Positions 55,505 to 64,000 of a stretch of 64,000 bases of DNA are shown one piece after another; the first letter of the stretch is position 1; the number at the start of each line of letters is the position of its first letter. Source of the stretch: Cyanophora paradoxa (Eukaryota; Glaucocystophyceae; Cyanophorales; Cyanophoraceae); assembly GCA_004431415.1 (NCBI GenBank), contig QPMI01000114.1:1-64000 (forward strand), in the 5' to 3' direction. The notes beneath the pieces are model-generated. The model worked only from the letters and a program-made list of their open reading frames with translations, searched no databases and was not told the DNA's origin. A program made the translations under genes and the position numbers.

Positions 55505-56185
55505 CCCGACCCCCGGGCGGACGCGGTGGCGGCGATCGTGTACGCCGTCCTGAAGGAGGAGCTGCAGGACCGGGCGGGGCACGGGCCCGGGCAGTAGCGG
55601 CCCCGCCTCGGCATCCTCCTCGTCGAGCCCTGCGCCCCGCCCCCGGAGCTTCCTCCCCCGCCCCCGCCAGCTCAGCCGCCGGCCCCGCCCGACGCCTCTG
55701 CTCCCGCCCCCGCCGCGCCTTTGGACCCCACGCCCCCGCCCCCGCCCCGCCCGCCCGCCCCGCCTCCCCCGACGGGGCCCGGGGCCCGCGCCGCCTGGAG
55801 CGAGCCTTCTCCCACGCCCGCTCTTTCCCCGACGAGCCCGCCCTCTTCTGGGGTGCGCCCCCCTTCCGTCCTCCCGGACTTGGTGCGCCCCAGGGATCCC
55901 CCCGAGCACAGTGTCCCGCGCGGAAGGGCGCGGGCGGCGCCCACCAGCGCGCCCCCAGAGGCCCGCCCGCCCTCGCTGCCTCTCCCTTCGGCCCTCCTTC
56001 GCCCCCCCCCCCCCCCTTCCCCGAGTCTGCTGCGCTCCTGTACCCCCCCTCCCTCTCCCCTTCCCCTTCTCCCTGGTCTGATCGCCGGCAGGCACGAGCT
56101 GAACGTGTGGCGGCTCATGCGGGGGGGTCTCAAGCTGAGCATGCACTCCCTCGAGAACGTCGCCTGGCACCCCCTCAAGGTACCC
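55505..56185 (+). pseudogene. REV3-like polymerase fragment, copy 2 (block B)
   Basis: Reads PDPRADAVAAIVYAVLKEEL from about 55505, then an in-frame TAG at 55597-55599 where copy 1 has TGG. A later exon at about 56093-56179 reads HELNVWRLMRGGLKL, SMHSLENVAWHPLK with TGG intact where copy 1 has TAG. The exon coding FAELVRGMDPDVLPG in copy 1 is not found between them, so an internal deletion or heavy divergence is likely. After the donor GTACCCC the sequence passes straight into block A (GTTCCGCGTCAAGCC). Confidence 0.68.
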
Positions 56186-57560
56186 CGTTCCGCGTCAAGC
56201 CGCTGCAGGAGAAGACGCCTCCATGGGCGCGGCGGCGCACGGCGCGACGCCCTCCCGACCGGCGGCCCCGTCGCCGATCTCTCCCCCGCCTCCTCCTTCC
56301 CCCCCCTCCTTCCTTCCCCCCCGCCCTCGTTCCACTCCCTGACCTCCTCCCCTCCCCCTCCCCTCTCACCGGGCCGCGGCAGGGGGCCGCCCCGAGGACG
56401 ACCCCTCGCGCCCCATCGCCTCCTTCGGTGCGTCCCGCCCCTCTCTCGCCGCGCCGCACGCCTCACCGCGGCGGCCGCGGTGCCCGCCCGCGGAGGAGGC
56501 CGGCGGCGGCGGCGACGTCCCTCGGCGAGGCGCCCCCGCCCAGGCGCCCGCCCCGCCCGCCCCGCGCCCCACGCTTGCGCCCTCCTCTGAGCCTGTGGCA
56601 GGAGGCGGGTGTGCCGCCTACGGGGCGGGGGGCGCGGGGGTGGCCGGAGCGCGGGCCGAGGGGCTCCCCCGCGCAAGGGGGTGGCCGGAGCGCGGGGCCG
56701 AGGGGGCGCGGGGGTGGCCGGAGCGCGGGGCCGGGCGCGCCTCCCGGCGCAGCGCCGCCAAGGCCCGCGCATCGTTGTGTTGGGCATTCTGTGAGGGGCC
56801 GCGCGGCGAGGGGTCCCCGGCCCCCCGCGCCATCCGCGCGCGCCCCAAGAGGCCGCCTCTCTCGATTCCCGCCCCTTCCCTTCCCCCTCCACTTCTTATC
56901 GTCTTTGTCCCTCCTCCCTCTCTCCGCCCCGCCCCGCCCCGCCCCGCCCCGCCCGTTTCGCCACGGCTGAACCTTCACTCGCTTCGCAGCTCTCGCTGCT
57001 GACGGGGCCCCGCGCCGGCCGCCGCAGCGCGCGCCTCTCGCTCCCATCGAAGCGCGCCGCGGCGGTGGCCTCGGCCGCCTCGAAGCGCGCCGAGACCGCC
57101 CCGGCGGTTCCGGGGGTGGCAGAGGCGGCGGCGGGGTCTGCAGCAGGGTGGCAGGGAGAGAGGTGCGCGCGAGCCGCCCCCTCTCCCCCGCGACGCCCGC
57201 CCTGAGCTGACTGCTGGGGCGCAGGGGCACGCCGCCGAAGCGGAGCGCCGACCCCGGGGCGCCGGAGGGGGAGCGGCCGCCCTCGCCCAAGCACTGCGAG
57301 GCCTAGGGGTACCTCTTCGCAGGGGGCGGCGGCGGGGGCGCACCGGCCTCCCGCCCCGCCGCCGAGTCGCCGGCGCGCGCCGCCGCCGCCGCCGCCGCCG
57401 CTTCGGCCGGCGGCTCGGTCGGAGGGGTCCTCGGGGGGTACGGGGCCGTCGGAGGGCGGGGCGGGGGCCCCGCCCGAGCCGCCGAGGCCGCACCACGTGG
57501 GCCAGCAGCTCGCCCCCCTGAGGCGAGGCTCCTTTCCCTTCCGCTTCGCCCCTTCTTTCT
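56185..57560 (+). pseudogene. REV3-associated block A, copy 2
   Basis: Matches 10663-11995, placed after block B instead of before it. Differences include GCCTAG inserted before GGGTACCTCTT (57300-57306), which adds a stop in the frame PPKRSADPG...SPKHCEA. The block ends near 57560, then passes into unique sequence containing IEREVHANMHLG (about 57587-57622). Confidence 0.45.
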
Positions 57561-58760
57561 TTGTCTTGCCTGGCCTCTCCGGCAGCATCGAGCGCGAGGT
57601 GCACGCCAACATGCACCTCGGCAGCGTCGGGGGCCCGCCTCGGCATCCTCAAGCTCCTCCACTTCCGCCGTCTCCAGCACCCTCGAAAACCCCTGTCTAC
57701 ACCTCTTGGGCAATTCTTGCATACGGCCGAAATCTAAATTCTGGCTTCGGGTGGAAAACCGCCAGACCAAGTCATGCACTTGAACATGAAAGTCGGAATT
57801 GGATCATCGGATTCGGATCCGGATTGGAGGGCCGGCCGGGTGCCCGGCGGCCGGGCAAGAACTTCGGAACTTCGGGAAAGGCATGCACATGCGTATGTAC
57901 AGGCGTTCATGAGCGCTCAAAGAACGAAGGCGAGTGTTTAAAATGCATATGATCAGCTGCAGACACAGTTTTTCATGATCAGAAAGCCCATATCAAGGGC
58001 GCCTGTTATATTAGTTCTACCGGTTCGCGTTAATTCGAATTCTGGGTCAGCTCGTAACCAGCTTTTCTCTCTCCTTTCGGCCCACGGGGCTCACTTTTTT
58101 AGCCACTGGGCCAGGCAGCTCAGTGAAGCAATGCCACGCGCGCGTGCATGCTACAAACCACCTGTACGCGGGTCCGGATAGACCAGAAAGTATCCGTAGT
58201 TCCAGAGTTGGCACCCAGCTAGCCCCAAGCCCCACCCCTCCTGCCACGCCCTGTCCTCTGACGTTCTCACAGGGCGGCCGCCCCGCCCGTGCCTGCCCCC
58301 CTCCCTGGAGCCCCCGTAGACCCCCTCTAATAGGATAAAACACCAGGCGCCCCAGACGCAATAATTATAAGATCTAGACCCGGGGGCGCGCCCGTGCGCT
58401 TAGCTCGCGCCCCCCCCCCCCCCCACCCCCTCCCCCCCCCCCCCCCCACCCCCTTATCAGCTGCAGTCACATATCATAGCGGCTATCGCAAGCTACCTAG
58501 ATGCCCTACCCCGCCCGCCTCCGCTCCGCCCCTCCGGGCCCCCGGTGGGGGTACGCCTTCGCCGGCGTCTTGGAATCAGTCGTGCTGGAACCCGGCCACA
58601 CCTGGCCTGGGCCCTCAGGGGGTCGGCGCAAGCCTGCAACAGGTGCAAACGTGACCGCCTCGTTCTCATTGATGCGATGTAGTACCTTGACCGTAAATGG
58701 AGGAGCACCCAGAGCTCAAAAAAGCGGCGCCATCGAGGTCCTTCCTCGATTCCTGATCAC
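57560..58760. other. Intergenic sequence downstream of the NUDIX gene
   Basis: Mixed composition with C-rich tracts at 58409-58448 (C-runs broken by single A or T). It serves as the 3' flank of the minus-strand NUDIX gene. No gene supported. Confidence 0.45.
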
Positions 58761-58762
58761 GA

Positions 58763-59590
58763 TCACGGTGGCAACTTGAACTCTTCCAAGTAGTCTTGCA
58801 AGATCTTCCCATGGTCGAAAGACATTCGATCCCTGCAGGCACGTTTATGTTGAGCTTCGAGAATGGACCAATTGCAAAGAGGTTGCAAATCTTGCATTCT
58901 GGAGTCAGGGCCAGTTGCTCACCAAGGGATAGAGTCCACTGGGATCGCATGTACTTCCCGTGCGTCGTCCTTAGCTTTCATCGTCCCTCTCGCCTTTCCA
59001 ACGAACACCAAGGAAACTGTGTGGCGCCTCGGATCCCGCTTTGGATCACTATAAGTCCTCCACTGTCTGAAATCGTACAGATGCAGATTTGTTTCTTCGT
59101 GGGTCTCTCGTTGTGCTGCGTCCTCCATCGACTCGCCGTAATCCTGAAGAATTCAGAGAGAAGTGCGGTAGTTGGTGGCGCGTGCCCACCACGAAGCCAC
59201 CCGGCAGCGCCAGGCCGAACGGAGGGTTCAGGCGCTCTCCCAGAACGATCGCGCGCTTGCCGTCCACGGTCATCTCGATGATGGCATCGACAGCGAGGAA
59301 GGGACCTGGGGGACGCGGGAGAGCGCTTCAGTGGCTCGGAGTGGCTCTGAGCATGTTCATCGGACCGGTGTTCACGGCGAGCATGCCCGACGGGATCGCC
59401 TGCACATGCGCTCATCAGAGATGCATGCGCTCGATACACATGCGCGCCGGCGCCGGTGCGTGCGCACCCTGCAAAAGCTGAGGGCCAGCCGCGGCGCATA
59501 CAGGTATCCGACAATCGCGAGTGCCAGTGCCGGCGCCGCGATGAGCCAGGCGCTGCGCGAGGTGCCCGCCGGCCGCGCCTTTCCCGCCAT
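58763..59590 (-). CDS. Membrane-anchored NUDIX hydrolase (ADP-ribose pyrophosphatase-like)
   Basis: Five exons on the minus strand: 59590-59468, 59399-59366, 59305-59190, 59143-58923, 58832-58763. All phases agree (564 nt, 187 aa). The ATG at 59590 opens a short basic N-terminus and one membrane helix (residues 15-33, WLIAAPALALAIVGYLYAP). The NUDIX fold follows (GPFLAVDAIIEM, LGERLNPPFGLALPGGFV). The NUDIX box spans residues 89-111: G89, E95, R103, E104, E107, E108 are all present, with Asn for the last Gly. TYSDPKRDPRRHTVS follows, as in ADP-ribose pyrophosphatase-type members, and the end is FDHGKILQDYLEEF. These Mg2+-dependent enzymes cleave nucleoside diphosphates linked to another moiety. 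The substrate here is an inference. Introns are 46-90 nt. LINE B begins 155 bp upstream, divergently. Confidence 0.92.
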
Positions 59591-59599
59591 GCGCGTGTT

Positions 59600-59745
59600 A
59601 AGCGCTCCAGACCCGATATAAGCTTAGCTGGGTTCTAGCTGGCAACGCTGGCTAACTTAGCCTAACTCAGGCTAACTGGCTAAAGCGGGTACACGAATCA
59701 AAATTCAAATTCTAGCGGATACCCCCCTGCTCGCTCGAAGCTGCG
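59600..59745. promoter_or_regulatory. Short divergent intergenic region between the NUDIX gene and LINE B
   Basis: Contains repeated (G)GCTAAC-like units (GGCTAACTTAGCCTAACTCAGGCTAACTGGCTAA, about 59648-59682) followed by an AT-rich stretch (59696-59713). It would have to hold the promoter of the NUDIX gene and the 5' leader of LINE B. Confidence 0.35.
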
Positions 59746-62700
59746 ATGGCCCGCCCAAACGGAGCCGGAGCGCATGCATCACGCGTCAAACACACCGCTA
59801 GGTTGTCCCTAGCCCACCTGGGCCTGGGTCTCTTCGTCCTGGCGGTCTTGACCGCGGCCGTGCAACCCGGCTCCGAAATGGCAGGCGTTGAGCAGCAGCA
59901 ACATCAGTTTAGTAATAGGACGATAGAAGAGCCTAACCAGCTCGCCCTAGGGCCTAACCAGCCCGAAAACCTGGGTCTGACCAACCCGATTTGCCTGCTC
60001 GCTTGCGCGTCGCCCCCGATAACACCGTTTATGTACAACTTGTGTACTAAAGATAACAGAAACAGACCCAAAGGCCCCGGAGCACCGCCCTGGCCCGCGA
60101 GCGCGGACGACACGCTGGCCGCAACGGCTAGTAGGACTAATACCAGTTCCCTGATGACACACCTCCAGCTGCGCACGCAGGAGGGAGACGTTATTGTGTA
60201 TGCTCGACCTGGCCTGCGGCGAACGGAACTGGACACGTGCGTGACGAAACCCGGACGAGGACCTCGCGGCCGGGATCCCAACTGCAACGCGCCCAGCAGC
60301 GACGCACACCCTGACAGACTAAGAGACAAGCTGCACATCGCCCTTACCACGACAACGGCTCTGGGCTGGCTGCTCCACTCCTACGCATGTGCACACACGG
60401 CTCGCCTCAAGCTAAAGCAGCAAAATAAGCCTAAGGGGAGATCTAAAGCCGGGCTGGCGGGGCGCTTTAGAAAGTCGACTATGAAAAGGCTAAGCACCGG
60501 CCTGCTGCTGTGGCTCCTCGTCACCAGGTCGTCCTCGACACAACTGGCCCGGCGACCACTTTGCCCCCGACGTAACCGATCAGAAACGATGGCGATCTCA
60601 CTTTCTGTCCTACGCCACCAAGCTGTAGCTTCCCCGCCTGTCAGCGCCGCCGGCGCCCGGCTGCTAAGCCTCCTGCTCTTTATTGTGGGCCTGGCTACTG
60701 CGAACGCCCTGCCCCACAGCCAACCTGCGGCCGTGGGCCTTTCCTGGGCCTCGGTCTTCCAGCCTGCCGTGGCGGGGATGATAGGGGGGCTTCTCGGGAT
60801 CACAGCGAGGCGGGGGCAGGCCCGGCCCCCAGCGCCGGCACCCCCAACTGGGCCCACGAACGCACTTAGTCGCTGGAGCCCGCCCCCGGCTCAAGTCAAG
60901 GAGGCGCTGCGGGGCACGCTGAGGATCCGTACACAAAACGTACAGGGAGGAAACAGCTCAGACAAGACAAAGCTGCTTCTAGCAGACTGGGAGGAGAAAG
61001 TGACGCCGACCAACGGAGGCGGAGCAGGAGATCTAGATGTGGTAGCTCTCCAGGAGACGGCACTGGCGGACGACAAGTGGCCCCGACGAGGAGGCCGCTT
61101 CTTCCTCTCGGGACCTGCAGCGGACGGTACGGTCAGCGGCAAGGGAGCGGCGCTGTGGCTAAGCGACTTCTGGGCGCGCTACGGGGGACGCGTGCGTCGC
61201 GTACCGGGCCGCCTCGTGACGGTCGAACTCGAGCTGCCAGCGCACGTGCTCCTCACCATAGCGTCGGTATACCTGCCGTCAGGGGACAGCGCGGCCGAGA
61301 AACAGGAGCGTGAGACGGTGCTCGACGAACTGAGGCGCGTGCACGCCCGCACGGCGAGCGACCCGCGCGCCCACTGCCTAATCCTAGGAGACTTTAACTC
61401 GGTAAGAAACCCGGAGCTAGAGCGCATATCCGGAGGCAACTACTCCCAGTCAACAATCGCAGAGCACGACTTCTGGCAGCTATTCGCCGACTGGAAGTGG
61501 AAGGACCTCTATAGAGGGACGCACCCGACGGGCCGCGAAGTAACTTACATCCACGGGTCCGCTCGGGCGCCAGGCGAGCCCATCCTCACAGGATCCCGGG
61601 TCGACACAATGATGGCATCGCCGGCGCTCGCAGCCTGGACGCTGGGTGTCGGCATCGATATGCTAAACGAAGGCTGGCGCTCGGACCATCGAGGAATGGT
61701 AGCGGAGATCGACCTTGCCCCGCTGAAAGTGGTCGGCGCGACGCATCACCCGCGGACTGCCGCCCAGCGACCACCTCGTTTCTGCTTCCCGAAGAACATG
61801 AGCAAGTCCGACGAAGAGAAGTTCCACGCGACGATGACGCAAAAGCTCGTGCGCGGCGGGATGGTCAAGCGAGTCGAGGAGATGCTCGAGCTGGCGGCTG
61901 AGGCGCCTACGCCAACGAAGGAAACCCGCTTCGAAACACTGACGTTAGCTGTGCACGAACTACTGCTCGAAGCGGGACGGGCCGCAGCTAAGACGCTGGG
62001 GTATTTGAAGTACCCGTCCTCGAATGCGCCCCTCAAACCGTACAAGTTCAAAGCGCTGGAGCGCCGCCGGAAACAGATCGGCAGCCTCCTGCACCAATGG
62101 GAAGGCCTCAGATGGGGCGTGCGACTAGTACGACTCAGGCAATTAAACTCCAAACCGCCAATACCTGGCCTTCCCCCCCTCCCAGGGGACGGTCTCGAAG
62201 GGGGGGGGTACCTGGAACGACAGTGACTGGGTGAGGGCACGGAAAGCGCTGCAACGGGAGTGGCGCCGGATAGAAGACTCGATAAGCGCAAAGGGGAAAG
62301 AGATGAAGGACAAGCAGATCAGAGAGGCCCTCGATCTAAGAAGGACATGGTTCCGCCAAGAGCTAGGCAGGTGCCTCGATCGGTTGCTAGGACGCACTAG
62401 GGGCAGCCTGGCTTTCTCGACACTTGCACTCCGGGTCCCGGGAGAGGAACGACCTCGAATCATCGATAATGTAGATGAGCTAAAAGCGGAAGTCGCGACG
62501 GCCTTCAAGAACTGGGTACCCCCGCGTCGACCCCGTCTCCCCCAAACGGGCCACCCCCTTCCACCACACTGGCAAAGACGCTACGAGAGACAAAGACGAC
62601 TGCAGTACCCGAAGCTTATGAAGCCAATCACCGAGCAGGAGCTTAAAGACTACCTGGGACGCCTAGCAGCAAACACAGCGGCAGGTCCCTCAGCAATGGC

Positions 62701-64000
62701 GGCAGCCCTTTTAAAAAAGCTACCTCCAGCAGGGATGACGGCTCTGCTCGCCCTCCTGAACACCATACTTGTACACGGCCACCCGCCGGATTTCCTCATG
62801 GATGCAGTGATCTGTGCGATCCCAAAATCAGCTGAATGGGACGGGTTTGCAGACAGTACACGCCCAATCACGCTGCAGGAAGTGGTGCTTAAAGCCCTTA
62901 CAGGCATTCTGGGAAGGCGGCTTATGGACGCCCTCATAGAACAAAAAGCACTCAAGGGGAAAAACTATGCCTTCCTTAAAAACATGTCTACAGACGAACC
63001 TCTGCACATAGTGAACGCGATCCTTGAAGAAGCAAAGCGACGCAGAAGCGAAATTCACATCATTGCACAGGATATCAAGAAAGCCTACGACTCAGTCAGC
63101 TGGGCAAGCATGGAATTAACTTTTGAACGCTTCAACATACCAGAGGAATACGTGCGCCTCCACGAACACATCTGGCACCACCGAACAGCCAGAGTACTGA
63201 CCGCATATGGCCCCTCGGATGAGTTCTCCCCGGCGTGTGGGCTCCCTCAGGGCGCGCCCGAATCCCCGCTCCACTGGCTCCTCTTCTATGATGCCCTTCT
63301 CTGCGAACAGGAGTCTCAGGCAGAGGCAGAAGGACCAGACTCAGAGATCTCAGGGGTACAGATCGCACCTGCTCCGGGTGAACCACCAATCAGCTTGGCG
63401 GGAATTGCCTATGCAGATGACACAGACTGGTTTGCAAAAAGCCGCCGGGGGATCGAACTTAGAGCAAAAATCTCCACTGAGTTCTGTGAACTACACGATA
63501 TAGAGCTAAATGTGAAGAAGACTGAATATACAAACAATAGAGGGAAAAGCGTCTACCCGGAGGCCCCAAAAATGGGTACCCCACCCGAGACGATCGCGAT
63601 ATACCTCGAGCCCTCAGAACCCTTTAAGCTACTAGGAACCTATTTCACATGCAATTTAAACTGGAGCCGTCACAAAGCCCACACTTTCAATAAGGTAAAG
63701 AGCATTGTGACAGCTATCAAGGGGAAGAGAATGACAGCAGAAGAGGCAGTATATATCTGCAATGCAGTAATTGGAGGCAGTCTAAGATACGCTTTCAAAG
63801 TAGCGAATTTCTCGGACACAGACCTTAAAAACCTACAGGCTCTCTTCATGACGCTAGTAAAACATAGTGGGGGGCTCAGCAAAGCTACGGCAAACGCCTT
63901 TATGATGATGCCGGCTCCCTTTGGCTTGCTTTCGGTCCACTCAGTACAAGCAGAGGAACAGATATCCAAGCTACGAGCACACCTCATCTCTCCAACCTTG
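59650..64000 (+). mobile_element. Non-LTR (LINE) retrotransposon B, 3' part outside the window
   Basis: Second large LINE of the same general type as A, from near 59.7 kb to the window edge. It shares with A the blocks YDSVSWxSMEL, CGLPQG-x2-ESPLHWL, FYDALLC and YADDT but is a distinct, less GC-rich family, notably after 62.2 kb. Confidence 0.92.
59746..64000 (+). CDS. LINE B polyprotein: hydrophobic N-terminus, EEP endonuclease, reverse transcriptase (one frameshift, partial)
   Basis: ATG 59746. The first ~390 residues have no known domain but include several hydrophobic stretches (LGLGLFVLAVLTAAV, LLSLLLFIVGLATANAL). The endonuclease follows (about 60919-61730): RIRTQNVQGG, VVALQET, SVYLPSGD, ILGDFNSV, SRVDTMMAS, SDHRGMV. 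All expected Asn/Glu/Asp/His positions are present. At the G9 tract 62200-62208 the reading changes from frame 1 (which stops at TGA 62224-62226) to frame 2, which is then open to the end. It carries the reverse transcriptase (STRPITLQEVVLKAL, QDIKKAYDSVSW, CGLPQG, YADD at 63410-63421, FKLLGTYF). RNase H would lie beyond the window. The one-base difference in a G-run could be a mutation, a sequencing error or a slippery site. Confidence 0.92.

Noticed and set aside
1-64000. Prokaryotic features (operons, ribosome binding sites, CRISPR)
   Set aside because: The repeats are tandem or inverted without unique spacers, genes are spliced, and element types are eukaryotic.

Overview
The window is nuclear DNA from a very GC-rich unicellular eukaryote. 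The evidence is short GT-AG spliceosomal introns (46-108 nt), non-LTR retrotransposons, a hAT-type MITE, long low-complexity arrays, and RWP-RK, Hedgehog/Hint and DNA polymerase zeta-like coding. A green alga or another GC-rich alga or protist fits. The sequence alone does not settle the lineage.

Three host genes can be reconstructed exon by exon with consistent phase. (1) On +, 13816-25189, a 12-exon gene encodes a ~627-aa protein with an EF-hand, a membrane helix, an unrecognised Cys-containing region, a Hedgehog-type autoprocessing (Hint) domain and a hydrophobic tail. Its intron 6 is 8.7 kb and carries a whole non-LTR retrotransposon. (2) On -, 59590-58763, a 5-exon gene encodes a 187-aa membrane-anchored NUDIX hydrolase. 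(3) On +, 41088-41577, a 3-exon gene probably encodes a 105-aa tail-anchored protein.

The flanks hold two rearranged copies of a GC-rich segment about 46 kb apart in the same orientation (about 4.3-13.2 kb and 50.7-57.6 kb). Each copy has an RWP-RK DNA-binding exon, a 2.5-kb block whose gene I could not identify, and exons of a REV3-like family-B DNA polymerase. Both polymerase copies carry in-frame TAG stops, at different places, and their blocks are in different order. A third fragment of the middle block lies at 25.26-25.99 kb. A 1.9-kb (CCCCG)n array sits in front of the RWP-RK exon in copy 1 but is only about 30 bp in copy 2.

The centre (26-49 kb) is repeat-built: a hAT-type MITE, a 921-bp tandem duplication, a 5.6-kb imperfect palindrome with a ~139-bp minisatellite at its centre, a ~0.97-kb tandem duplication, a GC-rich array, and two tail-to-tail copies of a LINE-like element coding a 574-aa protein. 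One of those copies is split by a younger 5'-truncated LINE. A second large non-LTR element starts at 59.75 kb and runs off the end of the window. No rRNA, convincing tRNA or CRISPR was seen.
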